Assembly (NCBI GenBank): GCA_002421985.1
Contig: DISF01000067.1
Coordinates: forward strand, 23,044-34,840
Direction of reading: 5' to 3'
Length of the DNA: 11,797 nt
Source: Roseovarius sp. UBA6217
Lineage (GTDB): Bacteria; Pseudomonadota; Alphaproteobacteria; Rhodobacterales; Rhodobacteraceae
Below are positions 1 to 6,753 of this stretch, piece after piece; the stretch's first letter is position 1; each line of letters starts with the position of its first letter. A model generated the notes under the pieces. The model searched no databases. It was not told the DNA's origin and was given only the letters and a program-made list of their open reading frames with translations. A program made the position numbers and the translations under genes.

Positions 1-264
1 TTCAACATCACCAAGGTCGGCAAGGTGGCGGGCTGCCGCGTCACGGAAGGCAAGATGGAGCGCGGCGCCGGCGTGCGCCTGATCCGCGACAACGTCGTCA
101 TCCACGAAGGCAAGCTCAAGACGCTCAAGCGCTTCAAGGACGAGGTTGCCGAGGTGCAATCGGGCCAGGAATGCGGCATGGCCTTCGAGAAATACGATGA
201 CATCCGCGAGGGCGACGTGATCGAGATTTTCGAGCGAGAAGAGATCACCCGCACGCTTGCGTGA
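1..264 (+). CDS. infB: Translation initiation factor IF-2, C-terminal fragment
   Basis: This is the last 87 codons of IF-2, the GTPase that brings initiator fMet-tRNA to the 30S subunit and promotes subunit joining; the gene's 5' part lies outside the window. The reading frame is open from base 1, so an apparent internal ATG at 55 is not a start. The piece corresponds to the C-terminal beta-barrel (domain C2) that binds fMet-tRNA. Family signatures are visible: AGCRVTEG near the left edge, RDNVVIHEGKL, LKRFKDEV, the GQECG turn, and the closing GDVIEIFE. It aligns without gaps, by memory, with the end of E. coli IF-2, and the length of the tail is normal. An intrinsic terminator follows 21 bases after the stop codon. 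No rbfA follows, unlike in E. coli; the next gene is convergent. Confidence 0.97.
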   Translation, partial: FNITKVGKVAGCRVTEGKMERGAGVRLIRDNVVIHEGKLKTLKRFKDEVAEVQSGQECGMAFEKYDDIREGDVIEIFEREEITRTLA

Positions 265-285
265 TCGCTGGATCAACGGGGATCG

Positions 286-310
286 GGGCGGCCTCTGGGC
301 CGCCCTTTTT
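286..310 (+). terminator. Intrinsic terminator of infB
   Basis: There is a perfect 8-bp GC-only stem (286-293 pairing with 298-305), a 4-base loop TCTG, and a run of five T at 306-310. It sits 21 bases after the infB stop codon. No matching T-run exists on the other strand, so it should end infB transcription only. No comparable terminator is seen for the convergent mutT, whose stop codon is 11 bases away. Confidence 0.93.
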
Positions 311-320
311 CATGGGCGCG

Positions 321-719
321 CTATAGCCAGTCGCGCAGCACCGCGATCAAGGGCAGATCGGCAGGCGGCATCGGGTAGGATCGAAGATCGCCCGGCCGCA
401 CCCATTTGAGCGCCTGCCCCTCGCGCCCCTGCACCATGCCCTGCCATTTGCGGCAGGCGAAAAGCGGCATGAGCAGGTGAAAATCCTCATAGGAATGGCT
501 GGCGAAGGTCAGCGGCGCAAGACAGGAGGCCCAGGTGTCGATTCCGAGTTCCTCGTGCAACTCGCGGATCAGCGCCGCTTCGGGCGTCTCTCCCGGCTCG
601 ACCTTGCCGCCGGGAAATTCCCACAGCCCCGCCATCGATTTGCCCATCGGTCGCTGCGCCAGAAGCACGCGGCCATCAACGTCGATGAGCGCCACCGCCG
701 AAACAAGAACTATCTTCAA
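321..719 (-). CDS. mutT: MutT-type 8-oxo-dGTP diphosphatase (Nudix hydrolase)
   Basis: The predicted 132-aa cytosolic Nudix hydrolase would remove oxidised 8-oxo-dGTP from the nucleotide pool by hydrolysing it to the monophosphate, preventing A:T to C:G transversions. The Nudix box is complete at residues 38-60: G38, E44 and the metal-binding core RELHEELGI (52-60). It is preceded by the MutT-like LLAQRP...GLWEFPGG stretch (19-38), which is typical of MutT rather than other Nudix branches. Length is normal for MutT. The start is TTG, overlapping the argJ stop codon in a 4-base TTGA; the next in-frame ATG (codon 25) would delete the first beta strand, so TTG is preferred. There is no good ribosome-binding site, so translation is probably coupled to argJ. 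It is the last gene of the ppiC-argJ-mutT operon. The exact substrate is inferred from family membership. Confidence 0.93.
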   Translation of the reverse strand: MKIVLVSAVALIDVDGRVLLAQRPMGKSMAGLWEFPGGKVEPGETPEAALIRELHEELGIDTWASCLAPLTFASHSYEDFHLLMPLFACRKWQGMVQGREGQALKWVRPGDLRSYPMPPADLPLIAVLRDWL

Positions 720-1945
720 GACCGGTAATCCGCGTTGATCTCGATATAGCCGTGGGTCAGGTCGCAGGTCCAGACCCGCGCCGTGCCCCCGCCGAGGCCA
801 AGATCGACATGAATCACGATTTCGGCGTTTTTCATGTAGGCCGCAGCCTTTGCTTCGTCATACGCGGGGCTCACCTCGCCCTCGCGGGCCACCTCCAGAT
901 CGCCGAACCAGATCGACAGGCGGTCGCGATCGGCCCGGACGCCGGATTTGCCCACCGCCATGACGACGCGCCCCCAATTCGGATCTTCGCCGGCGATGGC
1001 GGTCTTGACCAGCGGTGAATTGGCGATGGATTTGGCATGGATATGCGCCTCTGCATCCGAGGCGGCCCCGGTCACCGAGACCTCGACGAATTTCGTCGCG
1101 CCCTCGCCATCGCGCACCACCTGATGCGCCAGATCGAGCATGACACGGCGCAGCGCCTCCATGAAGCCCACGCTGGTCTCGGTCACGCGCACCCCCGAGG
1201 CCCCCGTTGCCGCCATCAATAGCGTGTCGGAGGTGGAGGTGTCGCTATCGACGGTGATGCAGTTGAACGTGCTGCGGTTGAGCGCGCTAATCATATCCTG
1301 CAACACCGCCTGCTCCATCGCGGCGTCGGTAAAGATATAGACCAGCATCGTCGCCATGTCCGGCGCGATCATCCCCGATCCCTTGGCGATACCGGCGATA
1401 TGCACGCTTTGCCCGTCGATGGTGACGGTCTCGTGCGCGCCCTTGGGGAAAGTGTCGGTGGTCATGATCGCGCGCGCGGCGGCACCGATCCCGCCGGGCG
1501 CAAGCCTTTTGGCCAGATCATCAAGGCAGTCGGTGATGCGTGTATGGGGCAGCGGCTCGCCGATGACGCCGGTAGACGAGGTAAAGACGCGGGACGTTGG
1601 CACGCCAAGCCGCTCGGCCACCGCCGCCGTCACCGCCTCGACCGAGGCAACCCCGCGCCGCCCGGTAAAGGCATTGGCATTGCCGGAATTGACAAGGATC
1701 GCCGCGCCGGGGCCGGGATCGCCGCCGATCTTGGCCTGACAGTCGAGCACCGCCGCCGAGCGCGTGGCCGAGCGGGTGAATACCCCCGCTACCGCCGTGC
1801 CCGGTGCGAGGCTGACCAGCAGCACATCGGTGCGCCCCGCATAGCGCACCCCGGCCTCGGCGGTGGCGAATCGCACGCCGCCGATTTCGGGCAGGTCGGG
1901 AAACGCAGGCGGCGCAAGCGGCGAGACCGGCAGGGATTTGCCCAT
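716..1945 (-). CDS. argJ: Bifunctional glutamate N-acetyltransferase / amino-acid acetyltransferase ArgJ
   Basis: The 409-aa protein transfers the acetyl group from N-acetylornithine to glutamate (cyclic arginine pathway). Members of the family may also make N-acetylglutamate from acetyl-CoA; that bifunctionality cannot be read from sequence. ArgJ is an Ntn-hydrolase-like enzyme that cleaves itself in two. The conserved cleavage site KGSGMIAPDMATM is present, with cleavage expected between Ala198 and the nucleophile Thr199. The probable oxyanion-hole residues T125-G126 lie in the STGVIGE motif, SGNANAFTG is at about 87-95, EDPNWGR at 320-326, and the C-terminus is NADYRS, as usual for the family. 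The start at 1945 gives MGKSLPVSPL. An open frame continues upstream to 2206, but that part overlaps the foldase gene and is low-complexity Arg/Ser-rich shadow. A GGAG at 1956-1959, inside the last codons of the foldase gene, serves as ribosome-binding site, implying translational coupling. Confidence 0.97.
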   Translation of the reverse strand: MGKSLPVSPLAPPAFPDLPEIGGVRFATAEAGVRYAGRTDVLLVSLAPGTAVAGVFTRSATRSAAVLDCQAKIGGDPGPGAAILVNSGNANAFTGRRGVASVEAVTAAVAERLGVPTSRVFTSSTGVIGEPLPHTRITDCLDDLAKRLAPGGIGAAARAIMTTDTFPKGAHETVTIDGQSVHIAGIAKGSGMIAPDMATMLVYIFTDAAMEQAVLQDMISALNRSTFNCITVDSDTSTSDTLLMAATGASGVRVTETSVGFMEALRRVMLDLAHQVVRDGEGATKFVEVSVTGAASDAEAHIHAKSIANSPLVKTAIAGEDPNWGRVVMAVGKSGVRADRDRLSIWFGDLEVAREGEVSPAYDEAKAAAYMKNAEIVIHVDLGLGGGTARVWTCDLTHGYIEINADYRS

Positions 1946-1949
1946 GGGA

Positions 1950-2798
1950 TCAGTTCTCCAGCAGGTCGAACCGGTTGATGAGATCGGGCGACAGTCCCTC
2001 AGCGCCGGAGCGGTCAACCTTGGCTTGTGCCTCGAGCTGCGCGATTTGGGCCTCGAGCGCCTGCCTGCGCAGCGTGTCGGCCAATTCGTCGCGCACGTCG
2101 TCAAGCGCGGGGCGTTCCTTGATGCGGGTCTCGTTGAGCTTGATGACATGCCAGCCGAATTGCGTCTGCACCGGGGCCGAGACCTCGCCCACCTCGAGCG
2201 CGGCAACCGCCTCGGAAAACTCCGGCACCATCATGCCCGCGCTGAACCACCCAAGCTCGCCCCCCGAGGGGCCGGTGGGGCCGGTGGAATGCTCTTGCGC
2301 CAGCGCGGCGAAATTGGCACCACCGCTGAGTTCCTCGACAAGCGATTGCGCCTTTTCCTCTGTCTCGACAAGGATATGCGCGGCGCGATACTCGGTTTCC
2401 TCGGCAGCTTCGGCATATTCGCTGTCATAAGCGGCCTGAAGCGCATCGGGGGTGACCGCGGCCTCGATAATGGAGCGGATCACATCTGACGCGGTAACCG
2501 CGCGCTCTTCGTTGTCGAGGCGCAGCCGCGCGATGGCCGAAAGATCGCCCTCATGCGACTGGCGCAACAGCTCTTGTTGCACAAGCTGGTCGAGCACGCC
2601 CTCGAAGAGCACATCGGCGGGGATCTGGCTGTATTCCTGCGGAAGTGTGGCGCGCAGCGCAAGCATATGGCCGAGGGTGATCCCGGTCTCGCCCACGGTG
2701 GCCATCACCTTGTCAAGGCTCGGCGCATCCTGCGCTGTGGCGGGTGCAGTGGCCGCAAGGGCGGCAATCAGCGCGGGGGCGACAAGTTTGTGAAACAT
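1950..2798 (-). CDS. Exported PpiC/SurA-type parvulin peptidyl-prolyl isomerase
   Basis: A predicted periplasmic foldase of 282 aa. From the N-terminus: a signal peptide (residues 1-22) with a short charged start, an Ala/Leu-rich core and an ATA|QDA cleavage site; a helical SurA-N-like region (about 28-130); and a parvulin PpiC domain (about 136-225). The domain shows RAAHILVET, the GGELGWFS signature and the closing FGWHVIKL. A helical, Glu/Arg-rich C-terminal tail follows. Parvulins catalyse cis-trans isomerisation of prolyl bonds and often chaperone outer-membrane or secreted proteins. Two in-frame ATGs lie at 2807 and 2804, but the AAGG at 2808-2811 is correctly spaced (9 bases) only for the ATG at 2798, so that start is chosen; the longer version has 285 aa. 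It is first in the operon with argJ (4-base gap) and mutT, and divergent from secA, which exports its likely clients. Closest named type is PpiC/PrsA-like; which one is uncertain. Confidence 0.92.
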   Translation of the reverse strand: MFHKLVAPALIAALAATAPATAQDAPSLDKVMATVGETGITLGHMLALRATLPQEYSQIPADVLFEGVLDQLVQQELLRQSHEGDLSAIARLRLDNEERAVTASDVIRSIIEAAVTPDALQAAYDSEYAEAAEETEYRAAHILVETEEKAQSLVEELSGGANFAALAQEHSTGPTGPSGGELGWFSAGMMVPEFSEAVAALEVGEVSAPVQTQFGWHVIKLNETRIKERPALDDVRDELADTLRRQALEAQIAQLEAQAKVDRSGAEGLSPDLINRFDLLEN

Positions 2799-2848
2799 CG
2801 ACATCATCCTTTATCCATGACGCCGCATCGCCCGGCGGGCCCGCGACG

Positions 2849-2877
2849 TTGACAGTTTTCCGGCGGCCCCTTACATC
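2849..2877 (+). promoter_or_regulatory. Candidate sigma-70 promoter of secA
   Basis: A perfect -35 box TTGACA (2849-2854) is followed at 17-base spacing by a weak -10 TACATC (2872-2877, 3 of 6 consensus). Strong -35 with weak -10 elements are common in this bacterial group. Transcription would begin near 2884, leaving a leader of roughly 105 bases before the secA start codon. An inverted repeat (CGCCTT at 2877-2882, AAGGCG at 2890-2895, 7-base loop) overlaps the expected start point and could be an operator, but this is only inference. Confidence 0.45.
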
Positions 2878-2908
2878 GCCTTGGTATCGAAGGCGCGACC
2901 CACCTGCT

Positions 2909-2953
2909 CGCGCCCGTTCTAGGGCGTGCAGGCAAGCGGGGCAAGCGATTGCC
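2909..2953 (+). promoter_or_regulatory. Potentially structured secA mRNA leader (two hairpins)
   Basis: Two consecutive inverted repeats lie in the presumed secA 5' leader. The first pairs 2909-2915 with 2922-2928 (7 bp including one G-U, 6-base loop). The second pairs GGCAA at 2940-2944 with TTGCC at 2949-2953 around GCGA, a GNRA-type tetraloop. A direct repeat GCAAGCG (2932-2938 and 2941-2947) means the TTGCC could pair instead with the upstream GGCAA at 2931-2935, giving two exclusive folds. The hairpins end about 35 bases before the secA start. A role in secA control is speculative; short GC-rich inverted repeats also arise by chance. Confidence 0.3.
2916..2944 (-). promoter_or_regulatory. 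Possible promoter of the ppiC-argJ-mutT operon
   Basis: Read on the minus strand, TTGCCC (2944-2939) and TAGAAC (2921-2916) are separated by 17 bases, each matching 4 of 6 consensus positions. It is the best candidate I found upstream of the foldase gene, but the match is weak, and its -10 box coincides with the loop of a hairpin in the secA leader. Treat as tentative. Confidence 0.2.
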
Positions 2954-2988
2954 TTTCACAGAAGTCAAAACACCGGATCGGACGAGAC

Positions 2989-5685
2989 ATGCTTGGTATT
3001 GGAAGGGTCGCGCGCAAGATTTTCGGCACGCCGAATGATCGCCGGATCAAGGCGACGCGCCCGCTGATCGCGCAGATCAACGCGCTGGAGCCGGAATTCG
3101 AGGCATTGGACGATGCCGGGCTGATCGCCAAAACGGACGAGTTCCGCAAGCGCATCACGGGCGGCGAAAGCCTTGATTCGCTTCTGCCCGAGGCATTCGC
3201 CAATTGCCGCGAGGGCGCGCGCCGGGCGCTGGGCCTGCGGGCCTTTGACGTTCAGCTCATGGGCGGGATCTTCCTGCATCAGGGCAATATCTCCGAGATG
3301 AAGACCGGCGAGGGCAAGACGTTGGTGGCGACGCTGCCCGCCTATCTCAACGCGCTGTCGGGCAAGGGCGTGCATATCGTCACCGTCAATGATTATCTCG
3401 CGAAACGCGATGCCGAGTGGATGAGCAAGGTCTTTGCCGCGCTCGGCATGACCACCGGCGTCGTCTATCCGCAGCAGCCCGAGGCCGAGAAAAAGGCCGC
3501 CTATGCCGCCGATGTCACCTATGCCACCAATAACGAGCTTGGCTTTGACTATCTGCGCGACAACATGAAATCCTCTCTCGAAGAGATGAACCAGCGCGGC
3601 CACAATTTCGCGATCGTGGACGAGGTGGACAGCATCCTGATCGACGAGGCGCGCACGCCGCTCATCATTTCGGGGCCAAGCCAGGACCGCAGCGATCTTT
3701 ACCGCAGCATAGACGTTATCATCCCGGAATTGACCGAGCAGCATTTCAGCCTTGATGAAAAGACCCGCAACGTCACCTATACCGACGAGGGCAACGAGTT
3801 TCTCGAACAGCTGCTGCACGAACGCGGCCTCTTGCCCGAGGGGCAATCGCTCTATGATCCCGAGAGCACGACCATCGTGCATCACGTCAACCAGGGCCTG
3901 CGCGCGCACAAACTTTTCTCGCGCGACAAGGATTACATCGTGCGCGGCGGCGAGGTGGTGCTGATCGACGAATTCACCGGGCGGATGATGGCGGGGCGGC
4001 GGCTCTCGGACGGGTTGCATCAGGCGATCGAGGCCAAGGAGGGCTGTCCCATCCAGCCCGAGAACGTGACCCTCGCCAGCGTGACCTTCCAGAACTATTT
4101 CCGGCTTTATGACAAGCTGTCGGGCATGACCGGCACGGCAGTGACCGAGGCCGAGGAATTCTCCGAGATCTACGGGCTTGGCGTGGTCGAGGTGCCCACC
4201 AATCGCCCCATCGCCCGGATCGACAAGGATGATGCCGTCTATCGCACCGCGCGCGAGAAATACGAGGCCATCGTCGAGGAAATCCGCGAGGCCCATGACA
4301 GGGGCCAGCCGATCCTTGTCGGCACCACCTCGATCGAGAAATCCGAGATGCTCAGCGGGCTTCTGACCAAGGCGGGCATCCCCCACAACGTGCTCAACGC
4401 GCGCCAGCATGAACAAGAGGCGCAGATCATCGCCGACGCGGGCAAGCTTGGCGCGGTGACAATCGCCACCAACATGGCCGGGCGCGGCACCGACATAAAG
4501 CTTGGCGGCAATGTCGATTTTCAGGTCATGGAAGCCATCGCCGCCGATCCCGAGGGCGACCCCGAAGCGATCCGCAAGCGAATCGAGGATGCACATGCCG
4601 CCGATGAACAGGCGGTGATCGCGGCGGGGGGCCTGTTCGTTCTCGCCACCGAGCGCCACGAGAGTCGTCGCATCGACAACCAGTTGCGCGGGCGCTCTGG
4701 CCGTCAGGGCGATCCGGGGCTGTCGGCCTTCTATCTCAGCCTCGAAGATGATCTGATGCGCATCTTCGGCAGCGATCGGCTCGAAAAGGTGCTCTCGACG
4801 CTGGGCATGAAAGAGGGCGAGGCGATCATCCATCCTTGGGTGAACAAATCGCTGGAACGCGCTCAGGCCAAGGTCGAGGCGCGCAATTTCGACATCCGCA
4901 AGCAGCTCCTGAAATTCGACGACGTGATGAACGAGCAGCGCAAGGTGATCTTCAAGCAGCGGCTCGACATCATGAAGGCCGACGACCTGAGCGAGATTGT
5001 CGGTGATATGCGCGCCGAGGTCATCGCCGATATGGTGGACGAGTTCATGCCGCCGAAAACCTATGCCGACCAGTGGGATACCGACGGTTTGCAGGCGGCC
5101 GTGCGCGAGCGGCTCAACATGGATCTGCCGGTGGCAGACTGGGCCGCCGAGGAAGGCGTGAACGACGAGGATATCATCGAGCGGCTGGAAAAGGCCGCCG
5201 CCGAGATGATGGCCGCCAAGGCCGCGCAATTCGGCCCCGAGACCATGCGCATGATCGAAAAACAGGTTCTGTTGCAGGTGATCGACAGCAAATGGCGCGA
5301 GCACCTTCTGACGCTGGAGCATCTGCGATCCGTGGTCGGGTTTCGCGGCTATGCCCAGCGCGATCCGCTCAACGAATACAAGACCGAGGCGTTCCACCTG
5401 TTTGAAACCATGCTCGACAGCCTGCGCAGCGAGGTAAGCCAGAAACTCGCGCAGATCAGGCCGATGACCGAGGAGGAACAGACCGCCCTGATGCGCGATC
5501 TCGAGGCGCAGCGCGCGGCGATGGAGGCAGCGGCGCAGCCCGCAGGCCCGCCGGAGGGGTTTCCCGATTCGATCCCCGGATTTGTCGAGGCGGACCCGTC
5601 CACCTGGGGTAATCCGGGGCGCAACGATCCCTGCCCCTGTGGCTCGGGGCGGAAATTCAAGCATTGCCACGGGCGGCTGGCCTGA
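2989..5685 (+). CDS. secA: Preprotein translocase ATPase SecA
   Basis: This is the full-length motor ATPase of the Sec pathway (898 aa), which pushes unfolded preproteins through the SecYEG channel at the inner membrane. Domains in order: nucleotide-binding domain 1 with Walker A MKTGEGKT (residues 104-111), TVNDYLAKRD just after it, and the DEAD-type Walker B DEVDSILIDEARTP (211-224) leading into the preprotein-crosslinking region; nucleotide-binding domain 2 with NMAGRGTDIKLGG and the arginine-finger region RGRSGRQGDPG; the helical scaffold/wing region; and a C-terminal zinc-binding tail with C882, C884, C893 and H894, the site for SecB and lipid contact in the family. The ATG at 2989 yields the usual MLGIGRVARKIFG start with a weak GGACGAG upstream. 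A longer in-frame reading from GTG 2926 lacks family character. No truncation or missing catalytic residue is seen. Confidence 0.99.
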   Translation: MLGIGRVARKIFGTPNDRRIKATRPLIAQINALEPEFEALDDAGLIAKTDEFRKRITGGESLDSLLPEAFANCREGARRALGLRAFDVQLMGGIFLHQGNISEMKTGEGKTLVATLPAYLNALSGKGVHIVTVNDYLAKRDAEWMSKVFAALGMTTGVVYPQQPEAEKKAAYAADVTYATNNELGFDYLRDNMKSSLEEMNQRGHNFAIVDEVDSILIDEARTPLIISGPSQDRSDLYRSIDVIIPELTEQHFSLDEKTRNVTYTDEGNEFLEQLLHERGLLPEGQSLYDPESTTIVHHVNQGLRAHKLFSRDKDYIVRGGEVVLIDEFTGRMMAGRRLSDGLHQAIEAKEGCPIQPENVTLASVTFQNYFRLYDKLSGMTGTAVTEAEEFSEIYGLGVVEVPTNRPIARIDKDDAVYRTAREKYEAIVEEIREAHDRGQPILVGTTSIEKSEMLSGLLTKAGIPHNVLNARQHEQEAQIIADAGKLGAVTIATNMAGRGTDIKLGGNVDFQVMEAIAADPEGDPEAIRKRIEDAHAADEQAVIAAGGLFVLATERHESRRIDNQLRGRSGRQGDPGLSAFYLSLEDDLMRIFGSDRLEKVLSTLGMKEGEAIIHPWVNKSLERAQAKVEARNFDIRKQLLKFDDVMNEQRKVIFKQRLDIMKADDLSEIVGDMRAEVIADMVDEFMPPKTYADQWDTDGLQAAVRERLNMDLPVADWAAEEGVNDEDIIERLEKAAAEMMAAKAAQFGPETMRMIEKQVLLQVIDSKWREHLLTLEHLRSVVGFRGYAQRDPLNEYKTEAFHLFETMLDSLRSEVSQKLAQIRPMTEEEQTALMRDLEAQRAAMEAAAQPAGPPEGFPDSIPGFVEADPSTWGNPGRNDPCPCGSGRKFKHCHGRLA

Positions 5686-5731
5686 GCCAGCCCGAATGAT
5701 CCCGCTTTCCTGACACTGTGAGGCCTTTTTT
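5675..5731 (+). terminator. Weak terminator-like region after secA
   Basis: A perfect 7-bp hairpin (5675-5681 with 5686-5692, loop CTGA) contains the secA stop codon in its loop and right flank but is not followed by T residues. About 17 bases on, an imperfect stem (5709-5714 with 5718-5723, one mismatch) is followed by CC and six T (5726-5731). Neither alone is a strong intrinsic terminator; together they may stop part of the secA transcripts. If leaky, the two downstream genes would be co-transcribed with secA. Confidence 0.4.
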
Positions 5732-5734
5732 AAC

Positions 5735-5749
5735 GGCTATCCCCTAGCC
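5735..5749. repeat. Short inverted repeat upstream of the post-secA gene
   Basis: GGCTA (5735-5739) and TAGCC (5745-5749) flank TCCCC. The repeat lies about 28 bases upstream of the next start codon. It could be an operator half-site pair or chance; no convincing -35/-10 pair was found around it. Confidence 0.3.
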
Positions 5750-5777
5750 TTGATGTGTTCGAGGTTTGGAGGGCGGT

Positions 5778-6728
5778 ATGGCCCGGATTAAGCGTTACAT
5801 CATCGCGGGCGGCATCCTTGTATGTGCGCTCGGCGTTGGGTTTCTTCTGCAAGCGAGGGCGACCACGCCACCGCCGCAGAGCGCAACGCCACGCGCGGAG
5901 CCCCCGGTGGAGATCTCGGGAATCGAGCTGACATCCGCCCCGGCGCTGCCGACGCTTCCCGATGCGGTGGCGCTGCCCCATGCGGGCGTGATCCGCGCCG
6001 TCGCCCGCGACGTGCCGCTGCCCGGCGGTCTCCCGTCGGAGGAGCGCGCGCCGGCCTTTTCCTGCGAGGCGGAAATGACGGCCTCGCTGCGCGACGCGGC
6101 CATCGTGCACCTCGAGATCGAGGCCGCCTGCCGCCCGAACGCGCGGGGCACGCTGCACCACAACGGCATGATGGTCACGGTGCTGACCGATGCGGACGGG
6201 CGCGCGCGTTTAGATATGCCCGCGCTGAGCCAGTCGGCAGTGTTCATCCTCGCCTTCGAGGATGGCAAGGGCGCGCTTGCCACGGCGCAGGTGGACGATC
6301 TGCCGCTTTACGACCGCTACGTGGTGCAATGGCGCGGCGATGCGCAGAGCCTGCGGCTTCATGCCTTCGAATACGGTGCCGATTTCGGCCAGCCCGGTCA
6401 CGTCTGGTCCCAGCCCGGCCATGACGAGGCCGAGGGTTTCGTCTTGCGCCTTGGCGATGATGCGCCCGGCCCGGCCCTGCGCGCCGAGATCTACACCTTC
6501 CCCACCGCAAACGCGACGCGCGACGGCACGGTCGCGCTGCGGATCGAGGCCGAGGTGACCGAGGAGAATTGCGGCCGCGATCTCGAGGCGCAGGCTGTCT
6601 CCATCGGGCGCGAGGGTGCAGCGCTTCAGGTGAGCGAGCTTCTTCTCCCGATGCCCGGCTGCGATGCGGTGGGTGAGTTTCTGGTGTTGAAAAACCTGTT
6701 CAACGACCTGAATATCGCGCAAAACTGA
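5778..6728 (+). CDS. Membrane-anchored periplasmic protein of unknown function, secA-linked
   Basis: The 316-aa protein has no catalytic motif I recognise. Its N-terminus MARIKRY is followed by one hydrophobic segment (about residues 8-25) without an obvious signal-peptidase site, so it is probably a membrane anchor with the rest in the periplasm. Next come a Pro/Ala/Thr-rich linker (about 28-65) and a folded-looking, beta-rich region (about 95-300). Four cysteines outside the membrane segment (C96, C118, C265, C295) could form two disulfides, which would fit a periplasmic location. The start is ATG 5778, preceded by a good GGAGG at 5768-5772; a TTG at 5766 overlaps this site and is rejected. 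Homologues beside secA in Rhodobacteraceae are, to my recollection, sometimes labelled translocase, which would be a label from position rather than function. The next gene follows after 25 bases, suggesting an operon. Confidence 0.85.
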   Translation: MARIKRYIIAGGILVCALGVGFLLQARATTPPPQSATPRAEPPVEISGIELTSAPALPTLPDAVALPHAGVIRAVARDVPLPGGLPSEERAPAFSCEAEMTASLRDAAIVHLEIEAACRPNARGTLHHNGMMVTVLTDADGRARLDMPALSQSAVFILAFEDGKGALATAQVDDLPLYDRYVVQWRGDAQSLRLHAFEYGADFGQPGHVWSQPGHDEAEGFVLRLGDDAPGPALRAEIYTFPTANATRDGTVALRIEAEVTEENCGRDLEAQAVSIGREGAALQVSELLLPMPGCDAVGEFLVLKNLFNDLNIAQN

Positions 6729-6753
6729 CGCGGGGGAATTCGGGGATCGAGCC

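Noticed and set aside
1946..2206. N-terminal extension of the argJ frame upstream of 1945
   Set aside because: These 87 codons are Arg/Ser-rich, overlap the foldase gene in another frame, and have no ArgJ family character; ATG 1945 has a GGAG upstream.
1400..2489. Plus-strand open frames of 192 and 208 codons across argJ and the foldase gene
   Set aside because: Shadows of the minus-strand genes, with Arg/Gly/Ala-rich translations and no domain or start signal.
2881..2922. Possible 13-codon leader ORF (TTG start) upstream of secA, like SecM
   Set aside because: TTG start without a ribosome-binding site, no arrest-like motif, and the length is within what chance gives.
2926..2988. In-frame 21-codon extension of secA from GTG 2926
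   Set aside because: The added residues do not look like SecA, the hairpins lie there, and MLGIGRVARK from ATG 2989 is the family N-terminus.
2965..5670. A 901-codon open frame antisense to secA
   Set aside because: It mirrors secA almost end to end. In GC-rich genes with G/C at third codon positions, an antisense frame often lacks stop codons. Its translation is rich in His/Gly/Leu/Ala/Arg with no recognisable domain.
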